Source: an uncultured Aliiroseovarius sp. | Lineage (GTDB): Bacteria; Pseudomonadota; Alphaproteobacteria; Rhodobacterales; Rhodobacteraceae | Direction: 5' to 3' | DNA length: 64,000 bases | NCBI RefSeq assembly: GCF_947497285.1 | Contig: NZ_CANMFT010000001.1 | Location: 186,001 to 250,000, forward strand | Shown here: piece after piece, positions 16,236 to 25,559 of the stretch | How positions within the stretch are numbered: the first letter of the stretch is position 1 | How the letters are laid out: the number at the start of each line of letters is the position of its first letter | Position numbers and translations under genes: made by a program | Notes under the pieces: model-generated | The model's input: only the letters and a program-made list of their open reading frames with translations | The model's database searches: none | What the model was told of the DNA's origin: nothing

Positions 16236-17819
16236 CTATGTGCTGGCGGATGGCGCCGCCATCCAGTGCTCCAACGCAGTCACTTCGGCGGCGGACATGC
16301 GAAGGCCCAGTTTGCTACGGCGCCACAGGATGTCTTCAGCGGTCTGCGCGAACTCCTCTGCCTTCAGCCACTTAACTTCCCGCTCCGTCAGGGTTGCCCC
16401 GAAATCTATGCCAAGCTCTTCCTTGGATTGGGCGCGGCCAAGCACGGTCCAGGCTTCGGTTCCATAGGCCCGGATCAGTCGTGCAGCCCAGCGGTCTGTC
16501 AGGAATGGATAGTCGGACTTGAGCCGCTGGAGGAGCGCTTCGACCCCGTCAACTGGGAAATCACCACCGGGAAGTGCGACACCAGAGGTCCAGGTCGCTG
16601 TAGGCTTCGCCAGATTGGGCGCAAGTTTGGCAAGCACGTTTTCTGCAAGCCGCCTGTAGGTGGTGATTTTTCCGCCAAAGATGTTGAGCACGGGTGCCCC
16701 GCCCTCTGCATTGATCTTCAGCACATATTCCCGCGTCGCGGCTGTTGCTGAACTTGCCCCGTCGTCAAACAGTGGGCGCACGCCAGAATAGGACCAAACC
16801 ACATCTTGCCGGGTGATCGGGTCGCGGAAATACTGGTTGGCGAAGTCGATCAGGTATTGCTGTTCGTCCTCGGTGCAGACGGGTCGCGTGTCAGGGTTTT
16901 CATGCGGCGCATCGGTGGTGCCGATCAGGGTGAAATCAGTCTCATACGGGATCGCGAAAATGATCCGACCATCTTCGCCCTGAAAGAAATAGGCCTTGCC
17001 ATGATCAAACAGCTTGGGCGTCACGATATGCGATCCGCGCACCAACATGACACGATCCTGAGAGGTGATATCCAGAACGTCTTCGATCATGTCGCCAACC
17101 CAAGGCCCAGCGGCGTTGATCAAGATCCTTGCCTTGTGATGCGTGGTTCTTCCGTTTTCGGTATCTTTCGTTTCTATGTCCCAGTGGTCAGCCCGGCGGG
17201 TGGTGCGTATGACCTGCGTGCGGGGTAAAATGCATGCGCCGCGTGCCACAGCATCGCGGGCGTTGAGCACGACAAGCCGCGCGTCCTCGACCCAGCAATC
17301 AGAGTATTCATAGGCGCGTTCAAACTTCGTCTTCAGGGGCGCGCCTTCAGGTGTGTCGCGAAGAGACAGAGTGGTGGTGCCCGGCAGGATCTTGCGACCC
17401 CCCAGATGATCATACATGAACAATCCCAGTCGGATCAGCCACGCTGGCCGGCGGCCTTTCATCCAAGGCAGCGCAAATGACAGAAGTTTCGAGACGGGTG
17501 TGTCAGACTCAAACCGCATATCTTTATGATATGGAAGAACAAACCTCATCGGCCAACTGATGTGCGGCATGGCACGCAGAAGCGTTTCACGTTCGGTCAG
17601 CGCTTCGCGCACCAGCCGGACTTCAAGATACTCAAGATACCGAAGTCCGCCGTGAAAGAGCTTTGTCGAAGATGACGACGTGGCCCAGCCGAGGTCGTTC
17701 ATCTCGGCCAGCGTGACGCTCAACCCACGTCCCGCGGCATCGCGCGCAATTCCGCAGCCGTTAATGCCACCACCGATGATGAAGATATCGCTGATCGACT
17801 TTTTGGCCATGTCAGGCAT
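16236..17819 (-). CDS. glpD: Glycerol-3-phosphate dehydrogenase
   Basis: This is a 527-residue FAD enzyme that oxidises sn-glycerol-3-phosphate to dihydroxyacetone phosphate at the inner membrane, passing electrons to quinone. The dinucleotide-binding motif IIGGGINGCGIARDAAGRG lies at the N-terminus, followed by the GlpD-typical TSSSSTKLFHGGLRYLE. The C-terminal region holds FGGKITTYRRLAENVL. The start at 17819 (MPDMAKK) has GGGGCG about 5 nt upstream; ATG 17810 (MAKKSIS) is also possible. The frame stays open upstream through the glpR promoter region, but that stretch shows no family similarity. The divergent DeoR-type regulator gene is presumably its repressor. Confidence 0.93.
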   Translation of the reverse strand: MPDMAKKSISDIFIIGGGINGCGIARDAAGRGLSVTLAEMNDLGWATSSSSTKLFHGGLRYLEYLEVRLVREALTERETLLRAMPHISWPMRFVLPYHKDMRFESDTPVSKLLSFALPWMKGRRPAWLIRLGLFMYDHLGGRKILPGTTTLSLRDTPEGAPLKTKFERAYEYSDCWVEDARLVVLNARDAVARGACILPRTQVIRTTRRADHWDIETKDTENGRTTHHKARILINAAGPWVGDMIEDVLDITSQDRVMLVRGSHIVTPKLFDHGKAYFFQGEDGRIIFAIPYETDFTLIGTTDAPHENPDTRPVCTEDEQQYLIDFANQYFRDPITRQDVVWSYSGVRPLFDDGASSATAATREYVLKINAEGGAPVLNIFGGKITTYRRLAENVLAKLAPNLAKPTATWTSGVALPGGDFPVDGVEALLQRLKSDYPFLTDRWAARLIRAYGTEAWTVLGRAQSKEELGIDFGATLTEREVKWLKAEEFAQTAEDILWRRSKLGLRMSAAEVTALEHWMAAPSAST

Positions 17820-17886
17820 GGGTCGCCCCGCTCGGAAAACGTCATCTGAGTTATGCGCCGATTCCCACAAGAAAGAAAGGAAAAGA

Positions 17887-17906
17887 CTTTCGTTACTGTT
17901 CGTTTT
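17887..17906. promoter_or_regulatory. Possible GlpR operator
   Basis: Two TTCGTT copies start 10 bp apart (17889-17894 and 17899-17904), one helical turn, in the 120-nt spacer between glpD and the DeoR-type regulator gene. GlpR operators in enterobacteria contain TTCG-centred half-sites, so this is a plausible binding site controlling both genes; the assignment is by analogy. Confidence 0.4.
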
Positions 17907-17939
17907 GGCGCAACCTGCAACCGTCTGTAAGGAGCGACC

Positions 17940-18698
17940 ATGTCCCAAACGCTGCGCATTCCCGAGATTCTTGAATTGGCCAGGCGCGACGGGAAGGTCT
18001 CTGTTGTTGGGTTGGCTGCGCATTTTGGCGTCACCTTGCAAACCATCCGGCGCGATCTGAACGACCTTGCTTTGGACGGGCGACTGAAGCGTGTGCATGG
18101 TGGTGCGATCTTGCCCTCAGGCGTCGCTAATATCGCCTACGAAGAGAGGCGCGCGCTGAACCAGACTGGCAAGTCGCGCATCGCCCGTGCGGTGGCGCGG
18201 CTCATCCCGAATGACTGCGCCCTTTTTCTGAATATCGGCACCACAACCGAGGCCGTTGCGGCCGCGCTGATCCATCACCAAAAGCTGTTTGTGGTCACCA
18301 ACAACACCAATGTCGCGCAGATTCTGTCCGCCAACCCAGACTGCCAGGTGGTCGTGACAGGGGGGGTAAGGCGGCCTGCCGATGGTGGATTGGTCGGCGA
18401 ACTGGCGGCGCGACTGGTGCGCGATTTCAAGTTTGATTATGCGGTGATCGGGTGTTCGGCGCTGGATGCCGACGGGGATGTGCTCGACTACGACTTGCAA
18501 GAGGTCGTGGTCAGTCAGGCGGCGCTGTGTCAGGCGCAGCAAGCGATCGTTGTGTGCGACCACACCAAACTGGCGCGCGCGGCCCCTGCGCGGATCGCGT
18601 CGCTGAGCGATCTGGATCTGGTTGTGACGGACACCGACCTGCCCGAAACGCTCAAGCGCAGGTGCAAAGACTGGCGCACCGAAATCATGGTTGCGTGA
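17940..18698 (+). CDS. glpR: DeoR-family transcriptional regulator, probable GlpR
   Basis: This 252-residue repressor has an N-terminal DeoR helix-turn-helix (VVGLAAHFGVTLQTIRRDLNDLALDGRLKRVHGGA) and a C-terminal sugar-phosphate-sensing domain (NIGTTTEAVAAAL, VVTNNTNVAQIL, VVTGGVRRPADGGLVG). A strong ribosome binding site (AAGGAGCG) precedes the ATG. Its position back-to-back with glpD, the usual roseobacter arrangement, supports a role as glycerol-3-phosphate-responsive repressor. No other glp genes (glpK, glpF, ugp) are in the window, so the identity rests on synteny and the general family match. Confidence 0.88.
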   Translation: MSQTLRIPEILELARRDGKVSVVGLAAHFGVTLQTIRRDLNDLALDGRLKRVHGGAILPSGVANIAYEERRALNQTGKSRIARAVARLIPNDCALFLNIGTTTEAVAAALIHHQKLFVVTNNTNVAQILSANPDCQVVVTGGVRRPADGGLVGELAARLVRDFKFDYAVIGCSALDADGDVLDYDLQEVVVSQAALCQAQQAIVVCDHTKLARAAPARIASLSDLDLVVTDTDLPETLKRRCKDWRTEIMVA

Positions 18699-18793
18699 GA
18701 GAAGTTTATGTGGTCACTATTTATGACTGGCGGTCAGTTAGTGGCGCAACCTGACATCACGCGTCCCCCTGAAGCAGATCAAAGAAGCACGCA

Positions 18794-19252
18794 ATGAAGC
18801 TTTCAGTGAACGGCACAATTCATGAACTGGCAGTCGAAGATGACATGCCACTTCTTTGGGTTTTACGCGACGAGCTGGGCTTGGATGGGCCAAAATATGG
18901 CTGCGGTGTCGCAGTCTGTGGCGCCTGCGCGGTGCATGTAGATGGCGTCGCGGTCCTGTCATGCCAAGTTCTTGCCGCTGACGTGGAAGGTTCGGTTACG
19001 ACAATCGAAGGGTTGGGCGATCTTGCCGAAATGCAAGCTGTTCAAGCTGCATGGCTTGAACATCAGGTCGCGCAGTGTGGGTATTGCCAAAGCGGGCAGA
19101 TGATACAGGCGGCAGAGCTTCTGGCAAATACAACGTCACCAACGGACGCCGATATTGACGAAGCCATGTCCGGAATTCTGTGTCGCTGCGGCACCTATCC
19201 ACGTATCCGCGCGGCCGTCAAAACGGCGGCGCAAAACCTGAAGGGGGCGTGA
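18794..19252 (+). CDS. (2Fe-2S)-binding subunit of a molybdenum hydroxylase
   Basis: This 152-residue small subunit of the xanthine oxidase superfamily carries two [2Fe-2S] clusters. The N-terminal plant-type ferredoxin site is CGVAVCGAC plus a later Cys (SCQVL); the second is CGYCQSGQM with [10 protein letters not shown]. In isoquinoline 1-oxidoreductase-like enzymes this protein pairs with a large molybdopterin subunit, which is encoded immediately downstream. There is no separate FAD subunit gene, as expected for this two-subunit class in which electrons go to a cytochrome or another acceptor. The ATG is preceded by a modest AAAGAAG. Confidence 0.93.
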   Translation: MKLSVNGTIHELAVEDDMPLLWVLRDELGLDGPKYGCGVAVCGACAVHVDGVAVLSCQVLAADVEGSVTTIEGLGDLAEMQAVQAAWLEHQVAQCGYCQSGQMIQAAELLANTTSPTDADIDEAMSGILCRCGTYPRIRAAVKTAAQNLKGA

Positions 19253-19254
19253 TC

Positions 19255-21489
19255 GTGGGACGTGCTGGAACCATCGCCCGTCGCTCTTTCCTTGTCGGGT
19301 CGACCGCGATTTTGGGTGGGGTGGCATTTGGATTCTATAAATACAATCAACCGTTGGAAAACCCGCTTCTTGACACGCTGGCCGAGGGTGAGGCGGCGCT
19401 GACGCCTTATGTCTTGATCGACGCGGAAGGGATCACCCTGATCACACCGCGCGCGGATATGGGGCAGGGGGCGTATTCCGTTCAGGCGGCTTTGATCGCC
19501 GAGGAACTGGATGTCGATCTGAACCAGATCAAGGTTGATCCCGGCCCGCCCTCAAAGGCCTATTATAATACTGCCCTTGCGAACGATGCCGTCCCGTTCC
19601 CATCGACCAACCAAAGTGCTGCGGCCAACACCATGCGCGGGACCGTCGATTTGGTGATGAAGCTGATGGGCGTCCAACTCACCGGTGGTTCGACCACCGT
19701 GCCTGATGGGTATGAGAAGCTGCGCGTCGCAGGGGCCGTTGCGCGCGAGACATTGAAAGCCGCTGCCGCCGAACAAACGGGTCTGGCCACCACTCAACTG
19801 AAAACCGAACGCGGCGCGGTCGTGCTGCCGAACGGCAAGCGCATTCCCTATCAGGCGCTGGCTGCCAAGGCCGCCGAGATCAAGCCCGTTACAGATGTGG
19901 TGCTGCGCCCGTCAACCCAATGGCGGCTGGTGGGCAAGCCCATGCAGCGCGTTGATATGGCGGCGAAAACCACCGGCACGCAAAGCTATGGGATCGATAT
20001 GCGGATGGAGGGCATGGTTCATGCCGCCATCCGGCTAAACCCGCGCAAGGGTGGCGAGGTCATCAGCTTTGACGCCAGCGAAACTGAAGGGATGCGCGGT
20101 GTGCAAAAGGTTATCCCCGTCACCGGAGGGGTGGGCGTGATTGCCGACAACACATGGCGCGCCTTTCAGGCTGTGGATGCGATCGACGTGGAATGGGGTG
20201 ACGCGCCATATCCTGCCGAACAGGACCAGCATTGGCAGGTTCTTGCAGACACGCTGGACAGCGGCGATCAAGATGCCCGACCACGCGACGATGGTGATGT
20301 GGACAGCATACCCATGACGATCAAGGCTGAATACCGCGCGCCCTATGTGGCGCATGCACCGCTGGAGCCGCTGAATGCCACGGTTCGGGTCACAAGCACC
20401 CGCGTTGATGTCTGGACCGGAAACCAGATCCCACGCATGACACAGGCCAATGTTGCCAAGATCACAGGTGTGCCAGTCGATAATGTGCATGTGCATATCC
20501 TGATGATGGGCGGCAGTTTTGGGCACCGGCTTGAAGATGACGTTGTGAAACGCTGTGCAGAGCTGGCGATGGCCTTGCCGGGCACGCCGGTCAAGCTGAC
20601 ATTCAAGCGCGAAGAGGACACCGCCCAGGACTTCACCCGCCCCATTGCGCTGATGCGGGGCCGCGGGTCAGTTGAGGCGGGGCACGTAACGTCGATGGAT
20701 ATTCGCGTCGCGTCTCCGTCGATCTTGGACAGCCAGATGGGCGAGCGGCAGGGCATGGGTTTGCCGGGGCCGGATGCGACCATCACACAGGCGCTTTGGG
20801 ATCAGCCCTACGCGATTCCGCACTATCGCGTGACGGGCTACCGGTCGCCAAAGTTGGGCCCGGTCAGTTCGTGGCGGTCAGTCGGGGCGTCGCAAAACGG
20901 GTTCTTTCACGAGAATTTCCTGAACGCTTTGATCCACGAGGCTGGGGCCGACCCGGTCGAGGAGCGCCTCCGCCTTATGACGGATGAGCCGTCGCGCAAA
21001 ACACTTGAGGCCGTAGCCGAGATGTCAGGTTGGGGCGGCGCGCTGGGCGCAAACAAAGCCCGCGGCGTAGCCTTCTGCCTGTCCTTCGGCACCCCCTGCG
21101 CGCAGATTATCGAGATCACCAATGGCGAGGATGGCATCAAGCTGGACAAAGTCTGGGTCGCCGCCGAAGTCGGCCGCGTCATTGATCCGGTGAATTTCGA
21201 GAACTTGGTGCAGGGCGGCGTGATCTGGGGGCTTGGCCACGCGATCAACAGTCAGATCACCTATTCCGACGGCATGGCCGAGCAAGACAACTACTACGAT
21301 TTCGAAGGTTTGCGCATTTATCAAACCCCCGAAATTATGGTGCGTGGCTTGGAGAACCGTGACCACGTCACAGGGGTGGGCGAACCGCCCGTGCCACCAG
21401 CCGCGCCCGCCTTGGCCGAGGCGATTTTTCAAGCCACCGGCACCCGCCCGACCGAGATGCCATTTGCCAATAGTTTCACTTTCGTCTGA
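19255..21489 (+). CDS. Molybdopterin-dependent oxidoreductase, large subunit (IorB-like)
   Basis: This 744-residue large subunit would bind molybdopterin cytosine dinucleotide and hydroxylate aldehydes or N-heterocycles. A twin-arginine signal is visible at the start (ARRSFLVGSTAILGGVAFG), so the folded complex is exported to the periplasm. Conserved blocks include PRADMGQGAYSVQAALIAEELDV, MMGGSFGHRLEDD, SWRSVGASQNGFFHE and GLGHAINSQI. I choose GTG 19255, which has AAGGGGG 7 nt upstream; GTG 19249 overlaps the small-subunit stop but sits too close to that sequence, and ATG 19180 would run deep into the small-subunit gene. It is coupled tightly to the small subunit. The substrate is unknown. 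Confidence 0.9.
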   Translation: MGRAGTIARRSFLVGSTAILGGVAFGFYKYNQPLENPLLDTLAEGEAALTPYVLIDAEGITLITPRADMGQGAYSVQAALIAEELDVDLNQIKVDPGPPSKAYYNTALANDAVPFPSTNQSAAANTMRGTVDLVMKLMGVQLTGGSTTVPDGYEKLRVAGAVARETLKAAAAEQTGLATTQLKTERGAVVLPNGKRIPYQALAAKAAEIKPVTDVVLRPSTQWRLVGKPMQRVDMAAKTTGTQSYGIDMRMEGMVHAAIRLNPRKGGEVISFDASETEGMRGVQKVIPVTGGVGVIADNTWRAFQAVDAIDVEWGDAPYPAEQDQHWQVLADTLDSGDQDARPRDDGDVDSIPMTIKAEYRAPYVAHAPLEPLNATVRVTSTRVDVWTGNQIPRMTQANVAKITGVPVDNVHVHILMMGGSFGHRLEDDVVKRCAELAMALPGTPVKLTFKREEDTAQDFTRPIALMRGRGSVEAGHVTSMDIRVASPSILDSQMGERQGMGLPGPDATITQALWDQPYAIPHYRVTGYRSPKLGPVSSWRSVGASQNGFFHENFLNALIHEAGADPVEERLRLMTDEPSRKTLEAVAEMSGWGGALGANKARGVAFCLSFGTPCAQIIEITNGEDGIKLDKVWVAAEVGRVIDPVNFENLVQGGVIWGLGHAINSQITYSDGMAEQDNYYDFEGLRIYQTPEIMVRGLENRDHVTGVGEPPVPPAAPALAEAIFQATGTRPTEMPFANSFTFV

Positions 21490-21522
21490 CCGCCTAGCCA
21501 CCACTCACGAGGTCAGACCCAG

Positions 21523-21554
21523 CGCGCCCGTCAGAAATGGCGGGCGCGTTTTTT
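21523..21554 (+). terminator. Terminator of the molybdenum hydroxylase operon
   Basis: An 8-bp GC stem (CGCGCCCG at 21523-21530 with CGGGCGCG at 21541-21548) is followed by TTTTTT at 21549-21554. The T tract overlaps the stop codon of the convergent uvrB gene. Confidence 0.85.
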
Positions 21555-23727
21555 ATCCGCCACGCCCTTTGCGACCCGCCCGCTGTCCCGGTTTGCCAGC
21601 CGTCGAACGCCCCTTTGTCTTGGTCGCCGCTTCCCCGGCCGCCTCGATCGCGGATTGCCGCGCCAAAGGGTCGTCCGCCACGGCCAGCTCCACGGCCTCC
21701 AACCGGTGCACCTCGTCACGCAGGCGGGCGGCCTCTTCGAATTCGAGGTTCTCGGCGGCTTTGCGCATATCGGCCTTCAGGCTGTCCAGATGCGCGGCCA
21801 GATTGTCGCCGATCAGCGGTTTTTCGATGGTCGCCGTGACGCGCGACATATCGGTGTCACCTGAATAAAGACCCGACAGCACGTCATCGACGTTCTTCTT
21901 CACCGTCTCAGGGGTGATCCCGTGTTCAAGGTTATAAGCCTTTTGCTTTTCGCGCCGCCGTTCGGTTTCCTTCAACGCGCGCTCCATCGAGCCGGTGATC
22001 CGGTCGGCATACATGATGACGCGGCCCTCGGCATTTCGGGCAGCGCGGCCGATGGTCTGAACCAGTGAGGTCTCGGACCGCAGGAACCCTTCTTTGTCGG
22101 CATCCAGAATGGCGACCAGACCACATTCGGGGATGTCCAGCCCTTCGCGCAGCAAGTTGATGCCGACCAGAACGTCAAACGCCCCAAGGCGCAGATCACG
22201 CAGGATTTCGATCCGTTCGAGCGTGTCGATGTCCGAGTGCATGTAGCGCACGCGGATGCCCTGTTCGTGCAGGTATTCGGTCAGGTCTTCGGCCATGCGC
22301 TTGGTCAGCGTTGTGACCAGCGTGCGCATGCCGCGTGCGGCGACTTTGCGCACTTCGTCCAGCAAATCGTCAACCTGCATGTCGACCGGGCGGATTTCGA
22401 CCTCTGGGTCAATAAGGCCGGTGGGGCGGATCACCTGCTCGGCAAACACGCCGCCGGTCTGCTCAAGCTCCCAACTGCTGGGCGTGGCGGACACGAACAC
22501 CGATTGCGGGCGCATTGCGTCCCATTCCTCAAACTTGAGCGGTCGGTTGTCCATGCAACTGGGCAAGCGGAACCCGTGTTCGGCCAAAGTGAACTTGCGC
22601 CGGTAGTCGCCACGATACATGCCGCCGATTTGCGGCACGGATACGTGGCTTTCATCCGCAAATACGATCGCATTGTCGGGGATGTATTCAAACAGGGTGG
22701 GCGGCGGTTCGCCCGGCGCGCGACCGGTCAAGTAGCGTGAATAGTTTTCAATGCCGCTGCAGAACCCGGCGGCCTCCAGCATCTCGAGGTCAAACTTGGT
22801 GCGTTGTTCAAGCCGCTGCGCTTCTAGCAGCTTGCCCTCTTCTTCGAACTGGATCAGGCGCACGGCAAGCTCTTGTTTGATGCTTTGGATCGCCTGTTTC
22901 AGGGTCGGCGTCGGCGTCACATAATGCGAGTTTGCATAGACGCGCACCTTTTCCAGCGTGTCTGTCTTGGCCCCGGTCAATGTGTCAAACTCGGTGATGC
23001 CTTCCAGTTCTTCGCCAAAGAAAGACAGGCGCCAGCCGCGATCCTCAAGGTGGCTGGGCCAGATTTCCAGACTGTCGCCGCGCACCCGGAATGACCCGCG
23101 CTGGAAGGCGTTGTCATTGCGCTTGTATTGCTGTGCCACCAAATCGCGCATGATGGATCGCTGATCGTATTCCTTGCCGACCGTGATGTCTTGCGTCATG
23201 GCGGTATAGGTTTCCGGCGAGCCGATGCCGTAGATACAGGACACCGAGGCCACAATGATCACATCGTCCCGTTCCAGAAGGGCGCGGGTGGCCGAGTGGC
23301 GCATCCGGTCGATTTGTTCGTTGATCTGGCTTTCCTTCTCAATGAAGGTATCGGACCGCGCCACATAGGCTTCTGGCTGATAATAGTCGTAATAGCTGAC
23401 GAAGTATTCGACCGCGTTGTCAGGGAAATACCCCTTCATTTCACCATAAAGCTGGGCTGCGAGCGTTTTGTTCGGGGCCAGAATGATCGCAGGGCGCTGC
23501 GTTTCTTCGATGATCTTGGCCATGGTGAAGGTCTTGCCCGTGCCGGTCGCCCCCAAAAGCACCTGATCACGTTCACCAGTTTCCAGCCCGCCGACAAGTT
23601 CTGCGATTGCCGTGGGTTGGTCGCCTGCGGGCTGGAAGGGTGTGTGCATGACAAATCGCTTGCCGCCCTCAAGCTTGGGGCGGGCCGTCGGGGCGAGGGT
23701 CGGGCTGGTCAACGGGCTGTGGGTCAT
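21553..23727 (-). CDS. uvrB: Excinuclease ABC subunit UvrB
   Basis: UvrB is the damage-verifying helicase-like subunit of nucleotide excision repair. The 724-residue protein has the N-terminal [11 protein letters not shown] block, Walker A GATGTGKT at about 59-66, the tyrosine-rich beta-hairpin [11 protein letters not shown] that clamps DNA, the helicase motif [12 protein letters not shown], and a C-terminal UVR motif ([14 protein letters not shown]) that contacts UvrC. The start at 23727 has AAGGA 7 nt upstream. The frame is open to 24015, but the extra sequence lacks family similarity. The C-terminal tail is basic and low in complexity (GRKGRGG). A candidate LexA box lies 25 nt upstream. 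Confidence 0.97.
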   Translation of the reverse strand: MTHSPLTSPTLAPTARPKLEGGKRFVMHTPFQPAGDQPTAIAELVGGLETGERDQVLLGATGTGKTFTMAKIIEETQRPAIILAPNKTLAAQLYGEMKGYFPDNAVEYFVSYYDYYQPEAYVARSDTFIEKESQINEQIDRMRHSATRALLERDDVIIVASVSCIYGIGSPETYTAMTQDITVGKEYDQRSIMRDLVAQQYKRNDNAFQRGSFRVRGDSLEIWPSHLEDRGWRLSFFGEELEGITEFDTLTGAKTDTLEKVRVYANSHYVTPTPTLKQAIQSIKQELAVRLIQFEEEGKLLEAQRLEQRTKFDLEMLEAAGFCSGIENYSRYLTGRAPGEPPPTLFEYIPDNAIVFADESHVSVPQIGGMYRGDYRRKFTLAEHGFRLPSCMDNRPLKFEEWDAMRPQSVFVSATPSSWELEQTGGVFAEQVIRPTGLIDPEVEIRPVDMQVDDLLDEVRKVAARGMRTLVTTLTKRMAEDLTEYLHEQGIRVRYMHSDIDTLERIEILRDLRLGAFDVLVGINLLREGLDIPECGLVAILDADKEGFLRSETSLVQTIGRAARNAEGRVIMYADRITGSMERALKETERRREKQKAYNLEHGITPETVKKNVDDVLSGLYSGDTDMSRVTATIEKPLIGDNLAAHLDSLKADMRKAAENLEFEEAARLRDEVHRLEAVELAVADDPLARQSAIEAAGEAATKTKGRSTAGKPGQRAGRKGRGG

Positions 23728-23751
23728 GCGAATCCTTCCGCGCTTAAGAAT

Positions 23752-23766
23752 GGTCACATTTTGTTC
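23752..23766 (-). promoter_or_regulatory. Candidate LexA (SOS) box upstream of uvrB
   Basis: On the minus strand the site reads GAAC-AAAATGT-GACC, one mismatch from the alphaproteobacterial LexA consensus GAAC-N7-GAAC (or GTTC-N7-GTTC). It lies 25-39 nt before the uvrB start. Position and gene function fit SOS control, but one imperfect match is limited evidence. Confidence 0.45.
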
Positions 23767-24302
23767 TTCTTCAAGGGGTAAGGAATACTTTACCCTTTTC
23801 TCCCCATAATTGGCGAGTTGAGCGCACAGGGCCTTTCTAGGACACTGACTCTCAACGCCGCAAATGACAGACAGTGTCAGGCGAACCAAATAACAACCAA
23901 GAGTTGTTGGCGGATGAAGCGACAAATTTACGTCGCTATCACTGCTTTTTGGTAAGCATCTATTAATAAATAAAAATAATGGAAAGAAGTTCGCGCTGCA
24001 TTTGAAAAAATGCAACTAAAAGTGTTTTTAGGTATTGCGACGGCTGATCATTCTCGCTAGGTTCATCAAGCAAGCAGCAGAATGGACTGTCGGTGGCGGC
24101 GAAACACCCACCCCACCCCTCGCTCCCTCGCCGGTTACCGGCAGTCTTTCTGCACTTCCCCCCAGCCAACGCATCTTTCTGCACCCGACACGGCGTGCCT
24201 AGGCTTCAATTCTGTGCAGCAATGTTGCTTTGCTGTTGAATTGAGCTTGAAAAGCTAAGCGCCATGCCGGATAAACTGCGCAGTCTTTGAAGGAGAAGCA
24301 GG
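23767..24302. other. AT-rich intergenic region between uvrB and the complex I subunit gene
   Basis: About 540 nt between divergent genes, visibly poorer in GC than its surroundings, especially 23930-24040 (runs such as TATTAATAAATAAAAATAATGG). It contains a 7-bp inverted repeat (GACACTG at 23841-23847, CAGTGTC at 23872-23878) and two copies of the 11-mer TCTTTCTGCAC at 24145-24155 and 24174-24184. No convincing gene or RNA gene is visible. Promoters for both flanking genes should be here. Confidence 0.5.
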
Positions 24303-24614
24303 ATGCCTGCCCGTATCTATCAACCCGCTCGCAACGCCATGTCCTCTGGTATGGGAAAGACCAAAACCTGGGTGCTGGAATTTGCGGCAAACGAGCCGCG
24401 CGATATCGATCCTTTGATGGGGTGGACAGGGTCGTCGGACACACAAAGTCAGGTTCGGCTGAAGTTCGACAGCAAGGACGCGGCGCTGGCCTATGCGAAA
24501 GAACATGGGATCATGGCGACTGTGCAGGACCCACACAAACGCAAACCGAATATCCGACCCGGTGGATATGGCGATAATTTCGCAACCAACCGCCGCGGTC
24601 CCTGGACCCACTAA
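24303..24614 (+). CDS. Complex I accessory subunit, NDUFS4 family
   Basis: This 103-residue protein belongs to the ETC complex I subunit-conserved family, homologous to mitochondrial NDUFS4 (18-kDa subunit). It would sit on the peripheral arm of NADH:quinone oxidoreductase near the NADH-oxidising module. Diagnostic features are [14 protein letters not shown] at the start, [13 protein letters not shown] and the C-terminal [22 protein letters not shown] precedes the ATG. It stands alone, far from any nuo operon in this window, as is usual in alphaproteobacteria, and it is followed by a clear terminator. Confidence 0.93.
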   Translation: MPARIYQPARNAMSSGMGKTKTWVLEFAANEPRDIDPLMGWTGSSDTQSQVRLKFDSKDAALAYAKEHGIMATVQDPHKRKPNIRPGGYGDNFATNRRGPWTH

Positions 24615-24641
24615 GACCCCTAACAGTGGCCAATACAGTCA

Positions 24642-24667
24642 GCCTCGCGTCTTTCGCGGGGCTTTTT
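24642..24667 (+). terminator. Intrinsic terminator after the NDUFS4-like gene
   Basis: An 8-bp stem (GCCTCGCG at 24642-24649 with CGCGGGGC at 24655-24662, one G·T pair) has a TCTTT loop and a TTTTT tract at 24663-24667. Confidence 0.85.
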
Positions 24668-24677
24668 GTTTTGGTCT

Positions 24678-25436
24678 TCAGGTGTTCAAAAGATTGCGCA
24701 CGGCCGCTTCGAATTCGCGGGGTTTTTCGGCATGAAGCCAGTGCCCTGCCTTTGGAATCTTGGCCAGCTTCGCGTTCGGAAAATGGGCTTTGATAAGCGG
24801 GCGATGTTCCGTTTTGACATAGTCCGACAAAGCGCCCGACAGAAAGAGCGTCGGGCCATCAAACCCTCCCGTGACATCGGGAAAGCCTACAATCTGATCC
24901 ATGTCGCGCTCTAGCACGTCAAGGTTCAGCCGCCAGCGCCGCTCTTTTACATCAAGGGACTGGAGCAGAAAGGCGCGCACCGATGCCTCGTCCAAAACCG
25001 ATGCAAGCTGACGATCCGCGTCGCCACGTGTGTTGACCAAAGACAGATCAATGCTGCGCATTGCCGCAATCATCCGTTGCTGGTCGTGGGTATAGGCCAC
25101 TGGGGCGATGTCGGCGACCAAAAGACGGCGCACCATTGAGGGATGGTTCAGCGCCAGCACCATCGAAGCCTTGCCCCCCATCGAATGTCCAATCACGTCG
25201 GCTTCGCCACCTGTCGAGGCAACGACCTGCGCCAGATCATCTGCCATATCGGCGTAGTTGTGCGATGTGGTCCATGGGCTGGCGCCATGGTTGCGCATGT
25301 CAACGGTCACGACACGCCGGGTGTCTGCCAGGCGTTTCGCGATCACGCCCCAGTTGCGGCCAGACCCAAAAAGGCCATGTGCAATCAAGATGGGCGGGTG
25401 GCGATCATCATCGCCAAATGACTGAGTTTCAAGCAT
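24678..25436 (-). CDS. Alpha/beta-fold hydrolase (YbfF-like esterase)
   Basis: This 252-residue single-domain hydrolase has the oxyanion-hole motif HGLFGSGRNW near residue 20, the nucleophile elbow GHSMGG with the catalytic Ser, and the catalytic His in AGHWLHAEKP near the C-terminus. The overall pattern (VDMRNHGASPW, VADIAPVAYTHDQ) matches the YbfF group of small acyl-esterases. No signal peptide is present, so it is cytoplasmic. The substrate is not evident. No good ribosome binding site is visible before the ATG. It converges on the NDUFS4-like gene and is divergent from the small membrane protein gene at 25560. Confidence 0.88.
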   Translation of the reverse strand: MLETQSFGDDDRHPPILIAHGLFGSGRNWGVIAKRLADTRRVVTVDMRNHGASPWTTSHNYADMADDLAQVVASTGGEADVIGHSMGGKASMVLALNHPSMVRRLLVADIAPVAYTHDQQRMIAAMRSIDLSLVNTRGDADRQLASVLDEASVRAFLLQSLDVKERRWRLNLDVLERDMDQIVGFPDVTGGFDGPTLFLSGALSDYVKTEHRPLIKAHFPNAKLAKIPKAGHWLHAEKPREFEAAVRNLLNT

Positions 25437-25559
25437 GTGTTTTCATAACGCGGGTGAACGCAGGCTTGAACCCCTTTTTCACACCACATCTCGCTTCGCA
25501 TCTTGGGCGTCCTTCGCTAGTGTCGGCACAATGATCAGGACGAATTTTTCGGAGGCCTC

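Noticed and set aside
23963-24184. A 73-codon minus-strand frame in the uvrB upstream region
   Set aside because: It lies in the AT-rich gap, lacks a ribosome binding site, and has atypical composition with no similarity.
24145-24184. Repeated TCTTTCTGCAC as the start of a CRISPR array
   Set aside because: There are only two 11-bp copies with one spacer-sized gap and no cas genes.
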